64,000 bases of DNA from Nisaea sediminum (GTDB lineage: Bacteria > Pseudomonadota > Alphaproteobacteria > Thalassobaculales > Thalassobaculaceae). A model generated the notes under the pieces. That model was not told the DNA's origin and did no database searches. It was given only the letters and a program-made list of their open reading frames with translations. The stretch covers positions 310,001 to 374,000 of the forward strand of contig NZ_JACZCQ010000006.1 of NCBI RefSeq assembly GCF_014904705.1. Reading direction: 5' to 3'. The position numbers and the translations under genes were made by a program. Positions 1-9,838 of the stretch are shown in pieces (within the stretch, counting starts at the first letter, position 1; every line of letters begins with the position of its first letter).

Positions 1-25
1 CCCGGCACATGCCGGGCTTTTTTTT
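1..25 (+). terminator. Rho-independent terminator of a gene left of the window
   Basis: A six-pair stem (CCCGGC at 1-6, GCCGGG at 11-16) closes a four-base loop and is followed by C and a run of eight T (18-25). It must end a plus-strand transcript entering from the left. The 160 bases from here to the first gene are AT-richer than coding DNA and probably hold its promoter, but I cannot pick a convincing -35/-10 pair. Confidence 0.85.
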
Positions 26-185
26 CGGGGAAAACCGATCTCGGGGGACACGAACGGAAGGTTGAACAGGCCTTCCTTCATTAGCCTCTTCACACACGGA
101 ACGTCACATGGAAATATGACAACCAGAGCGGGTTTCAAACGTCCCTGATCAATTTTTTTTATATATTTTTGAGAGAGTTATAAAA

Positions 186-1382
186 ATGGGTCTTTATACC
201 GGTCTTTCCTTTGTTCCCGGCTCGACGGTTCACTACACGACGGAGCTGGACTTCACTTTCACGCTTTATGGATTTTACGAGGTCTCTTCCTCGGAAAAGT
301 CGATCGCCCGCTCCGTTTTCGACGAGTGGGAAAGCCAGCTGAACATCGATTTCGTTTTCACCTCGAACACAAACGCCGCCGACGTGTTCGTGATGGAAAG
401 CTACATCGACGGCTATGGCGGAACCCTGGGCGTCAATATTCCCTACGACGGCAACGGCGACGGACTGATCGCGACAGACGGTGTCGATTATGACTTCATC
501 GTCATGGACTACTACGATTCGGGAAATTTTACCGCGACGCTGCGGCATGAAGTCGGGCACGCATTGGGGCTCGACCATGACGAGACTCCCGGCAGCCTGA
601 TGAACAGCTATCTCGGCGACACCGTGACGATCACCGATTACGATATCGCGAAGGCGGCCGCGATCTACGGCTACAACAGGAGCGGGACCACCGGCGCCGA
701 GAACTGGACCGGCAGCCAGACAGCGGACAGTTTCAGCACGCTCGGCGGAAACGATATCGTCCGGGCGGGGCTCGGCAACGACACGGTGCTGGGCGGTGAC
801 GGCAGCGACATCCTGATGGGAGAGTCCGGCACGGACTATCTCTCGGGCGAGGCCGGCGCCGACATCATTTACGGCAATAAGGAAATCGACTTCCTCGCCG
901 GCGGAGCCGGCGACGACACGATCTATGGTGGCCAGAACAGCGGGACGGCGAGGATCGACGCCTACGGCAATCTCCGCCAGCAGGACGGCGTGGAAACCAT
1001 CCTCGGCGGCGACGGCAACGATTCCATCTTCGGCAATTACGGCCAGGACCTGATTTTTGGAGAGGCCGGCAACGACACGCTCTTTGGCGGCCAGAACGAG
1101 GACACGATCGACGGCGGGGCGGGCGACGATCTCATCCTCGGCAACCGCGAGAACGATGTCCTGACCGGCGGTAGCGGCGCCGACACCTTCTTCTTCGCGA
1201 CAGACGCCCAGGGCAACGACACGGTGACGGATTTCAATGCCGCGGAGGGCGACCGGCTGAGCTTCACGACCGCCTACTCGGCCTCGAGCTCGGGTGCGGA
1301 TCTGGTGATTACCCACGGCGGCGGCACGGTGACACTGATTGGCGTCGGATCGACCGGTTTCGACGCCGGGTGGATTGCGTGA
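186..1382 (+). CDS. RTX metalloprotease, serralysin/M10-like
   Basis: 398 residues. Residues 1-165 form a metzincin-type catalytic domain with HExxHxxGxxH at 121-131 (HEVGHALGLDH) and a Met-turn at Met139. From about residue 187 the chain is glycine- and aspartate-rich nonapeptide repeats (GGxGxDxLx), the calcium-binding beta-roll of type I secreted proteins, ending with the DTVTDF-type C-terminal segment. There is no N-terminal signal peptide, as expected for type I secretion, but no exporter genes lie in this window. GAGAGAG at 171-177 supports the ATG. The next gene is a paralog. It is probably an extracellular protease; substrate unknown. Confidence 0.85.
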   Translation: MGLYTGLSFVPGSTVHYTTELDFTFTLYGFYEVSSSEKSIARSVFDEWESQLNIDFVFTSNTNAADVFVMESYIDGYGGTLGVNIPYDGNGDGLIATDGVDYDFIVMDYYDSGNFTATLRHEVGHALGLDHDETPGSLMNSYLGDTVTITDYDIAKAAAIYGYNRSGTTGAENWTGSQTADSFSTLGGNDIVRAGLGNDTVLGGDGSDILMGESGTDYLSGEAGADIIYGNKEIDFLAGGAGDDTIYGGQNSGTARIDAYGNLRQQDGVETILGGDGNDSIFGNYGQDLIFGEAGNDTLFGGQNEDTIDGGAGDDLILGNRENDVLTGGSGADTFFFATDAQGNDTVTDFNAAEGDRLSFTTAYSASSSGADLVITHGGGTVTLIGVGSTGFDAGWIA

Positions 1383-1459
1383 GTTCAACGAGAACGGCTT
1401 GTTAGGCCCATCGCTCAGACAAGTCGGAAACAGACCAGGTCTCTTGGGGAAGATCTTCT

Positions 1460-2686
1460 ATGGCCTACAACGGATATAATGTCGGGCGGGGCGGCGGCTA
1501 CAACTGGAACGCCACCGCGGAGATGAGAGCGCAGGGCTACTACAGCACCTCATACTATCTGAGAGACACAGTCAGCGACGCGTTTGAAGTTTGGGATAAC
1601 GGCGTCAATTTCAATTTCTACGGAACCGATGTATTCGACCAGGCCTTTGTCTTTGTCGGCATAAAAACTGTCGGCAGTTCCACTGCTACCAGCGCGAGAA
1701 CGATTTTCAACGATCCGGATGGCGACGGTCGGCTCGGATGGGAAGACGGCAGTAATTCCGGGGACGGCTCCGCGTACATCTATCTCGATCTGAGTTATTC
1801 GGACCGGACCGACCTTGACAAGATCTACGAGGTCCTCCTGCACGAAGTCGGCCATGTCGTCGGCCTGAGCGACAGCTCCGAAAACGGGAGCATCATGAAC
1901 CCGTCGCTCGACGGCGACCCGACATTGTCCGCGACCGACAAGGCCAACCTGGTCGCGCTCTATGCAAACCTCCCGCCGAACACCGTAACCAACACCACCA
2001 CGACGCCGGAACCGAGCTCGGGCAGGATTACCGGGACGACGGGCAACGACTATCTGTCCGGCGCGGAGATCGCCGACACCATCGTCGGGGGGACCGGAAA
2101 CGACATCCTCTGGGGAAATGGCGGAAGCGATCACCTGTACGGCGGGAGCGGCAATGACCTGATCTATGGCAACAAGGAGAATGACGTCATCAGCGGCGGG
2201 GCTGGTGACGACACCATTTTCGGCGGCCAGAACGGCGGTACGGCGCGCGCCGACGCCTCAGGTCTGATGCGTCAGCAGGACGGCATCGAGACCATTCGCG
2301 GCGGTTCCGGCGACGACGTCATTTACGGCAATTTCGGGTCGGAAATCATCTACGGAGACGATGGCAACGACACGCTCTATGGCGGCCAGAACGAGGACAC
2401 GATCTCCGGCAACAGCGGCAACGACGTGATCTTCGGCAACCTCGGGAACGACACCATGAACGGCGGCCTCGGAGCCGATACATTCGCTTTCGGCGCCTCC
2501 AATCAGGGCAACGATGTCATTAGCGACTTCAACGGCGCCGAGGGAGACCGCCTCGATCTCGCCAACGGAACGACCTATTCCACGACAACGAGTTCGGACG
2601 GCGACCTCGTCGTGGTCCATAGCGGCGGCCAGGTCGAGCTCGACGGCGTGTCTGCCGCCGATTTCAGCAGCGGCTGGATCTTCTGA
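1460..2686 (+). CDS. RTX metalloprotease paralog with HExxHxxGxxD zinc motif
   Basis: 408 residues, paralogous to the preceding gene. The putative catalytic domain (1-175) carries HEVGHVVGLSD at 128-138, so the third zinc-ligand position is Asp138, not His. A Met-turn follows (SIMNP, Met146). The HExxHxxGxxD form is known in snapalysin (family M7), so it may still be active. A Thr-rich linker near 183-190 leads into RTX repeats closely matching those of the upstream paralog, including a shared non-repeat segment. There is no signal peptide, so type I secretion is expected. GGGGAAG lies just upstream of the ATG. The stop codon overlaps the next start by one base. Confidence 0.8.
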   Translation: MAYNGYNVGRGGGYNWNATAEMRAQGYYSTSYYLRDTVSDAFEVWDNGVNFNFYGTDVFDQAFVFVGIKTVGSSTATSARTIFNDPDGDGRLGWEDGSNSGDGSAYIYLDLSYSDRTDLDKIYEVLLHEVGHVVGLSDSSENGSIMNPSLDGDPTLSATDKANLVALYANLPPNTVTNTTTTPEPSSGRITGTTGNDYLSGAEIADTIVGGTGNDILWGNGGSDHLYGGSGNDLIYGNKENDVISGGAGDDTIFGGQNGGTARADASGLMRQQDGIETIRGGSGDDVIYGNFGSEIIYGDDGNDTLYGGQNEDTISGNSGNDVIFGNLGNDTMNGGLGADTFAFGASNQGNDVISDFNGAEGDRLDLANGTTYSTTTSSDGDLVVVHSGGQVELDGVSAADFSSGWIF

Positions 2687-3303
2687 TGCCCTTTGCCCTG
2701 CCCCGTATTGCGCGGGCATTTGCCGCGATTTCGGTGCTCGCAGCACTCGGCAGCGCTCCCGCGGTCGCTAAGGACCCGAAACCGATCACCGAAGCTGAAG
2801 CGCCTCTCTATCTCGCACTCGACCTCCCGCTGGTATATGCCGATCACGGCTGGGATGACGAGTATTCGAAGCGCGTCTTCACAGTCACCTCTATCGCCAG
2901 GACCGGCGTCGACCCTCATGTCGAGGTTGTTCTGGTACGCCTCGCGCCGAACTATTTCTTGCAATGGACCAACGACGCGGAAACGCTGATCGCGAAATTC
3001 CCCTACTTTTCCGGCTCCTACGCCATCTACGGCGCACAGCGGTCGATCACTATCGGCGACCTTCAGGCGACCTACGTGACCGCGCAAACGCATCGACGCA
3101 ATTGCGTCGTCTTCGCCGGAAGTCAGGGCCAGGGCGGCGGGGACAGAAGCACTTCGGAAGGTACGGACTACCTGGCTGGCTATTATTGCCAGCCGGCGGG
3201 CGACGCCCTCGGCGACGAGGCAATCCAGATCGCTCTCGCGGCAATCGGCCTGAAAGACAAGGGAGCCCAAGCGCCGGTCAAGGTACCGGCCCCTCATCCC
3301 TGA
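2686..3303 (+). CDS. Small secreted protein of unknown function
   Basis: 205 residues. Residues 1-28 look like a Sec signal peptide with cleavage after AVA, giving an exported mature protein of about 177 residues. It has two cysteines (RNC and YYC) that could form a disulfide. I recognise no family or catalytic motif. The ATG shares a base with the TGA of the RTX protease upstream (TGATG at 2684-2688), so the two are probably translationally coupled. It could be an inhibitor, chaperone or partner of the proteases, but nothing in its own sequence shows this. Confidence 0.7.
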   Translation: MPFALPRIARAFAAISVLAALGSAPAVAKDPKPITEAEAPLYLALDLPLVYADHGWDDEYSKRVFTVTSIARTGVDPHVEVVLVRLAPNYFLQWTNDAETLIAKFPYFSGSYAIYGAQRSITIGDLQATYVTAQTHRRNCVVFAGSQGQGGGDRSTSEGTDYLAGYYCQPAGDALGDEAIQIALAAIGLKDKGAQAPVKVPAPHP

Positions 3304-3318
3304 TCGGGCCGGAAAGCA

Positions 3319-3344
3319 GCAGGGCCCGCCGAAGCGGGCCCTGC
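3319..3344. terminator. Terminator hairpin between convergent genes
   Basis: Perfect 11-pair stem, GCAGGGCCCGC at 3319-3329 with GCGGGCCCTGC at 3334-3344, closing a four-base loop (TTCG on the minus strand). Neither side has a long T run; minus-strand flank is TGCTTTCC. It lies between the secreted-protein gene and acs and probably serves both. Confidence 0.7.
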
Positions 3345-3351
3345 GTCAGGC

Positions 3352-5292
<1,941 letters not shown>

Positions 5293-5312
5293 TGCTTCCC
5301 CCTCTCTGCTCC

Positions 5313-5334
5313 GATGCGGATTGCTGACCGCATC
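5313..5334. promoter_or_regulatory. Inverted repeat in the acs 5' untranslated region
   Basis: GATGCGG (5313-5319), eight-base spacer, CCGCATC (5328-5334): a perfect seven-base dyad between the candidate acs promoter and its start codon. It could be a regulator operator or an mRNA hairpin. Confidence 0.35.
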
Positions 5335-5355
5335 CGTCGTGATTCGTTGGGCGCC

Positions 5356-5384
5356 ACTATAGCAATCGTAAGCACGGGGTTAAG
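5356..5384 (-). promoter_or_regulatory. Candidate sigma-70 promoter of acs
   Basis: On the minus strand CTTAAC (5379-5384) and TATAGT (5356-5361) are separated by 17 bases. The -10 matches five of six consensus bases; the -35 is weak. It lies about 65 bases upstream of the acs start. Confidence 0.4.
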
Positions 5385-5414
5385 CGATTTTTGTGCGCTG
5401 CGTTGACGCGGAAC

Positions 5415-6020
5415 TCAGGCGCCGCTTGCGAAATCCAATTCCGCTTCGAGCGCCTCGACAGTCTCCGCATCGACCACTTTGGCTGCGATTTCGAACGGGA
5501 AGCCCTGCCGGGCAAGAGCGCCGAGGTCGCGGTCGCGGGTCTCCTCGCGCTTTTCCGCGCTGCGAAAGGGACCGATCCTCCGGCGGCGGGCATATCGGAA
5601 CGCCGCATCGAGCTCGCCCGTCCCCTCTTCGCGCACCGCCTCGAGCGCGGCATCGATATCCGCCGGGGAGACGCCCTTCTCCATCAGCTTGCGCTGGATC
5701 ATCCGCGCAGAACCGCCGCGCGCGGCGAGCGAGCGCGCCCGCGTCTCGGCGAACAGCCGGTCGTTGAGGATACCCGCCTCGCCATAGCGCCGGATCAGCG
5801 CCTCCACCATCTCCGCACCTTCCGCCGGATCGGTGCCGTGATGGGCCGACGAGACCCGCACCCGGCGCATCAGTACGTTGCGGAGATTGGCCGCCGAGCT
5901 TGCATAGCGCTCCATGTACCAGAGCGCGACATTCTTCAGATAGCTCTCGGTGATCCGTTTCGGCACCTTCTTGGCCCGGCGCTGCTTGCCTTTCGCGGCC
6001 TCGTTCTGACTGTCGTTCAT
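5415..6020 (-). CDS. recX: RecX-family regulatory protein
   Basis: 201 residues from the ATG at 6020. An in-frame start at 6125 would add 35 residues of low-complexity sequence and overlap the divergent gene, so I prefer 6020, which has GGAAAC upstream. The protein shows the repeated three-helix RecX pattern (YLKNVALWYMERYASS, then RYGEAGILNDRLFAE, MIQRKLMEKGV). RecX proteins bind RecA filaments and restrain recombinase activity. The basic N-terminal stretch (KGKQRRAKKVPKR) is typical of alphaproteobacterial members. recA is not in the window. Confidence 0.85.
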   Translation of the reverse strand: MNDSQNEAAKGKQRRAKKVPKRITESYLKNVALWYMERYASSAANLRNVLMRRVRVSSAHHGTDPAEGAEMVEALIRRYGEAGILNDRLFAETRARSLAARGGSARMIQRKLMEKGVSPADIDAALEAVREEGTGELDAAFRYARRRRIGPFRSAEKREETRDRDLGALARQGFPFEIAAKVVDAETVEALEAELDFASGA

Positions 6021-6136
6021 CGGGTTTCCGGGCGCCCGCGGCTTGTTTCCCCGCCGGGCATGCCCCATCTGGTTGCTGTCACTCCACTCGGCGCCTATTG
6101 TGCGCGCCGACCGCCCACTCGCCAACGGCCCAGTTC

Positions 6137-6973
6137 ATGACAGACCGCCCGTTCGTCCCGAACGACAACGAGACTTTCGTACCCATTCCCACCGTCCGCC
6201 ATGTCGGCCGGGTGAACTGGGTCGGGGTCTGGACGCTCTACGAGAAGGAGGTGCGCCGCTTTCTCAAGGTGATCACCCAGACCGTCTTCGCGCCTGTCGT
6301 CACCTCGCTGCTGTTCCTCGCGATCTTCACCCTGGCGATGCACCGCTCGATCGATCTCGGCAACGGCATCACCTATTCCGAGTTCCTGGCGCCCGGCCTC
6401 GTCGTCATGGCGATGATGCAGAACGCCTTCGCCAATACCTCCTCCTCGATCATGATCTCCAAGGTGCAGGGCAATATCGTGGACGTCCTGATGCCGCCGC
6501 TCGGGCCGGGCGAACTGCTCGCCGCCTTTGCCGCCGGCGGCGTGACCCGCGGCCTCATCGTCGGCATCTCCACCGTACTCACCATGTCCTTCGCCGTCGG
6601 CTTTCACGCCGCGCACTGGCCGGTCGCGATCTTCTTCGCGATTTCCGCCTCGCTCGCCATGTCGCTGATCGGCATCGCCGCCGGCATGTGGTCGGAAAAG
6701 TTCGACCATCTCTCCTCGGTGACGAACTTCGTCATCCAGCCGCTCGCCTTCCTCTCCGGCACCTTCTATTCGATCGACCAGCTTCCGGGGATCTGGAACC
6801 AGCTCGCGCACCTCAACCCGTTCTTCTTCATGATCGACGGCGTGCGCTACGGCCTGATCGGCTGGTCTGATTCGAACCCGCTGGTCGGCGCGGCCGTGCT
6901 GACGGGGATGAACGCGGCGCTGGTTACACTCTGCTATCTGCTGCTGAAGCGCGGCTACAAGATCAAGAGCTGA
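6137..6973 (+). CDS. ABC-2 type transporter permease
   Basis: 278 residues from the ATG at 6137; an earlier in-frame start at 6098 is possible. A cytoplasmic N-terminus of about 40 residues precedes six predicted membrane segments. The sequence matches the ABC-2 permease family of YadH type, including the conserved loop near FLSGTFYSIDQLPGIW and the following LNPFFFMIDGVRYG. It would form the membrane channel of a drug, polysaccharide or lipid exporter. The usual partner ATPase is not adjacent on either side, so the ATPase must be encoded elsewhere. It is divergent from recX and convergent with the sulfotransferase gene. Confidence 0.85.
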   Translation: MTDRPFVPNDNETFVPIPTVRHVGRVNWVGVWTLYEKEVRRFLKVITQTVFAPVVTSLLFLAIFTLAMHRSIDLGNGITYSEFLAPGLVVMAMMQNAFANTSSSIMISKVQGNIVDVLMPPLGPGELLAAFAAGGVTRGLIVGISTVLTMSFAVGFHAAHWPVAIFFAISASLAMSLIGIAAGMWSEKFDHLSSVTNFVIQPLAFLSGTFYSIDQLPGIWNQLAHLNPFFFMIDGVRYGLIGWSDSNPLVGAAVLTGMNAALVTLCYLLLKRGYKIKS

Positions 6974-7697
6974 CCTCGCGCCGGTAGCGCTCGGCCCAGG
7001 CCGCGCTCTCCGCATCGGCAAGCTTCCCGGCCCTGATCTCCACCCTCTCCGCAATCGCGGGATCGCGGCCGAGCGCAAGGAGCACTTTCGCCAGCTCCGC
7101 TCTCGGATCTCGGCTCAGGTCGTCGTAATCGACGCGCACCGGTTCGATCCCGTGCTCCGCCAGCCAATCCCTCCATCCGGCATCAGCCGCGGTCAGGCGC
7201 GCGACGAGATCCGCGAGCTGCGCGGGATCGTATTCAGCCGGTCTCGGCGGTGCCATCCGTTCGCGTTCCGAGCCGTCGGCAAAACGGTGCCAGAGGCCGG
7301 TCTGCTGCGCCTTCAGGTAGGAGATCGCCTGCGCCACCTTGTCCGAACGGCTCAGATGCACGAAGAGCGTTTTTCCGAAGGCCCGCTCCAGCCGCGCCGG
7401 AGCGTCGGGAAACCCCGGATGGATCCGGTCGAGCGCCGCATCGAGCTCGCCAAACGTCTCCCACATGATGCGCACACCGAAGATACCGGTGTCGCCGGTT
7501 CCCTCGCGGATCGCCGCGTCGAGATAGGTCTCATCGATCACCGGCGCTGGAAGCCCGAACTCCTCCGCGTATTCCGCGAGGGATTCGCGGCGGAAGAAGG
7601 AATGCGGGTTCCCCGCGACACCGGTGCCGGAGAGCAGATCGCAGAGGAGCGTACTGCCCGAGCGCGGGGCGGAGCAGAGAATGAGAGACTGATACAT
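6963..7697 (-). CDS. Stf0-type sulfotransferase
   Basis: 244 residues from the ATG at 7697; a TTG six codons upstream is an alternative. The N-terminus carries CSAPRSGSTLLCDLL, the 5'-phosphosulfate-binding loop of PAPS-dependent sulfotransferases. Overall layout and length (DETYLDAAIR, GVRIMWE, LSRSDKVAQAISYLKA, RVDYDDLSRDP) match the Stf0 family, whose mycobacterial prototype sulfates trehalose. The acceptor here is unknown. Its 3' end overlaps that of the ABC-2 permease by 11 bases on the opposite strand. No PAPS-synthesis genes are nearby. Confidence 0.8.
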   Translation of the reverse strand: MYQSLILCSAPRSGSTLLCDLLSGTGVAGNPHSFFRRESLAEYAEEFGLPAPVIDETYLDAAIREGTGDTGIFGVRIMWETFGELDAALDRIHPGFPDAPARLERAFGKTLFVHLSRSDKVAQAISYLKAQQTGLWHRFADGSERERMAPPRPAEYDPAQLADLVARLTAADAGWRDWLAEHGIEPVRVDYDDLSRDPRAELAKVLLALGRDPAIAERVEIRAGKLADAESAAWAERYRREVSS

Positions 7698-7769
7698 CAG
7701 ACGAATGGCCGCCAACTTTCCCGAAACACCCGCGCGGAAACTGACCCGAACTGGATGTTTGAATCCGGG

Positions 7770-8342
7770 CTACTGAACGTTGAATAGGAATGATGTCGGA
7801 ACGCAGAATACCTTCCGGCCAGACCAGCAATCGTCTCCGAAAGAGCCAGGCAACTTTGATATATCAATTGCGCTGGTGAAATCACAGGAATCGCCGTCCA
7901 CGGAACGGCAGAGGGCAAAATACCCGTCACCGCAGCTTCCTTCGCAAGTGGGTGCGGTACCTCTCCATACGCCGCCTGCCGCCGCGATTGCCGCATAGTC
8001 CTGAACCTGCGGATACTCGCTGACAGGCGAGCAAAATGCCTTGTGTCCCGAAAGACACCCTCCACCGAAGCCTTTCTGATCCGGGATAACAATTTGAGAG
8101 TAGGAGCAATGGTCCCCCAAATTTTTTTCCTCGGCGACGCAGAATGCAAACCGGTCGGAGCCACAGTTAGCATCGCAACTCGGTGCCGTCCCCTCCCATT
8201 TGCCAATTAGAGGACGCTGAGCTTTTTCGGCCGGATCCACTGTGCCTACCGCCTTTTGATTCTGTGCCGTCGCGCTTTCCACAGACAAGAGGGCCAGAAA
8301 GCCGAGCGCCAGCGCCGCAACCAAAAACCTTGCACGGTTCAT
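7770..8342 (-). CDS. Secreted protein with two six-cysteine repeats
   Basis: 190 residues. A clear signal peptide ends near residue 26 (ESATAQ). The mature protein is a tandem duplication: residues about 45-115 and 125-185 each begin with W-x-G-T-A-P-x-C-x-x-x-C and contain six cysteines in the same order, ending in a C-[LW]-S-G-[HR]-K-x-F-C motif. Even cysteine number and export suggest three disulfides per repeat. I recognise no characterised bacterial family; it recalls small extracellular cysteine-rich modules of eukaryotes, but that is an impression. It stands alone, convergent with nothing and divergent from dcd. Confidence 0.75.
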   Translation of the reverse strand: MNRARFLVAALALGFLALLSVESATAQNQKAVGTVDPAEKAQRPLIGKWEGTAPSCDANCGSDRFAFCVAEEKNLGDHCSYSQIVIPDQKGFGGGCLSGHKAFCSPVSEYPQVQDYAAIAAAGGVWRGTAPTCEGSCGDGYFALCRSVDGDSCDFTSAIDISKLPGSFGDDCWSGRKVFCVPTSFLFNVQ

Positions 8343-8601
8343 ATTCGTGAGACCCTCATCAGTATTGAGCTACGTAGCCCGAGCGCATGCCAAGAAGCAC
8401 TAGAGCCAGCATTTTTCTCCGGACTTCATGTGTGAAAGCCTCTGCGAGTTGGCACCAGAAATTCAACTCTTAGGTTTTCCTAATATAAAAAACTTTTCTC
8501 TGGCTGCTTCAATCAGATCGTCGACAGAGCAACAAACCCCTTTGCGCGAAATGATCGTCTGCTATTTTGCGCCGGTTACGGACGATTTGGCGGAAGAGAC
8601 G

Positions 8602-9762
8602 ATGCCCGCAGATGCGACAGCACCCGCGCCGGAAAGCGGCGCAGCGGCCCCGCGCGAGAAGCGCAGCACCGGGATTCTGCCGAGCCAGACGATCCGCGAG
8701 ATGATCCGCAAAGGCGAGATCGCCTCAGAGACGCCGGTGATCGACGGCCAGATCCAGCCGTCCAGCATCGATCTCCGCCTCGGGAAAATCGCCTACCGGG
8801 TGCGCGCGAGCTTCCTGCCTGGCCGGAATGCCACGGTAAAGCAGCGGCTCGACACGCTCTCCATGCACGAGATCGACCTGACCGAGGGCGCGGTGCTGGA
8901 AAAGGGCTGCGTCTATATCGTCCCGCTGCAGGAAAGCGTCTCGCTGCCGGCCAAGGTGTCCGGCACGGCGAACCCGAAAAGCTCGACCGGCCGGCTCGAC
9001 ATCTTCACCCGGCTGATCACCGATTTCGGCGCCGAGTTCGAGAGCGTGCCCGAGGGCTACGAGGGCCCGCTCTATGCCGAGATCAGCCCGCGCACCTTCA
9101 GCGTGCTGGCGCGCACCGGCTCACGGCTGAACCAGCTCCGCTTCCGCCGCGGCAATCCGGTGGCGAGCGACGCCGCGATGCGCCGTCTGCAGGACAGCGT
9201 GAAGCTGGTGCATGGTCAGGACGCGGACATCAAGGAGGGCGTCGCGGTCAGCGTCGATCTGACCGGCGATCCGAAGACCGGCCTCATCGGCTACAAGGCG
9301 AAGCAGCATACCGGCCTGATCGATATCGACCGGCCCGGCGGCTACGAGGTCTCCGACTTCTGGGAGCCGCTCTACCGCCTGCCGAACCGCCCGGCGGAAC
9401 TGGTGCTGGACCCGGACGAGTTCTACATCCTCGCCTCGAAGGAATATGTCTCGGTTCCGCTCGACTACGCAGCCGAGATGCGGGCCTACGACACCCGCGT
9501 CGGCGAGTTCCGGGTGCATTACGCCGGCTTCTTCGATCCCGGCTTCGGCATGCCGGAGGCCGGCGGCGAAGCGACCCGCGGCGTGCTCGAGGTGCGCTCG
9601 CACGATGTGCCCTTCGTGATCACCGACGGGCAGGTCGTCTGCCGCCTGGTCTACGAGCCGCTGACCGAGGTTCCCGACAAGATCTACGGCGCCGGCGGCA
9701 TCGGCTCGAACTATCAGGGCCAGGGCCTGAAGCTCGGGAAGCATTTCAGGAGCGCAATCTAA
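8602..9762 (+). CDS. dcd: Two-domain dCTP deaminase
   Basis: 386 residues from the ATG at 8602, which follows CGGAAGAG at a good distance; the open frame extends back to 8428 but without a comparable ribosome site. It converts dCTP to dUTP for dTMP synthesis. The chain holds two homologous trimeric-dUTPase-fold domains: the first with QPSSIDLRLG (about 51-60), the second with RVGEFRVHYAGFFDPGFG. Single-domain Dcd has about 190 residues, so this is the doubled form found in several alphaproteobacteria. About 23 N-terminal residues are Ala/Pro-rich and probably disordered. Confidence 0.88.
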   Translation: MPADATAPAPESGAAAPREKRSTGILPSQTIREMIRKGEIASETPVIDGQIQPSSIDLRLGKIAYRVRASFLPGRNATVKQRLDTLSMHEIDLTEGAVLEKGCVYIVPLQESVSLPAKVSGTANPKSSTGRLDIFTRLITDFGAEFESVPEGYEGPLYAEISPRTFSVLARTGSRLNQLRFRRGNPVASDAAMRRLQDSVKLVHGQDADIKEGVAVSVDLTGDPKTGLIGYKAKQHTGLIDIDRPGGYEVSDFWEPLYRLPNRPAELVLDPDEFYILASKEYVSVPLDYAAEMRAYDTRVGEFRVHYAGFFDPGFGMPEAGGEATRGVLEVRSHDVPFVITDGQVVCRLVYEPLTEVPDKIYGAGGIGSNYQGQGLKLGKHFRSAI

Positions 9763-9783
9763 CATTGCCCCCTACGTCAGCAA

Positions 9784-9811
9784 GTGGCCTCCTCTCGCAA
9801 GGGGAGGCCAC
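9784..9811. terminator. Hairpin between convergent dcd and lipase genes
   Basis: GTGGCCTCC (9784-9792) pairs with GGAGGCCAC (9803-9811) around a ten-base loop. There is no T run on either strand. Its position between two convergent stop codons suggests a shared terminator. Confidence 0.6.
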
Positions 9812-9838
9812 CTTGACGCGCCAATCCAGACAGAACAG

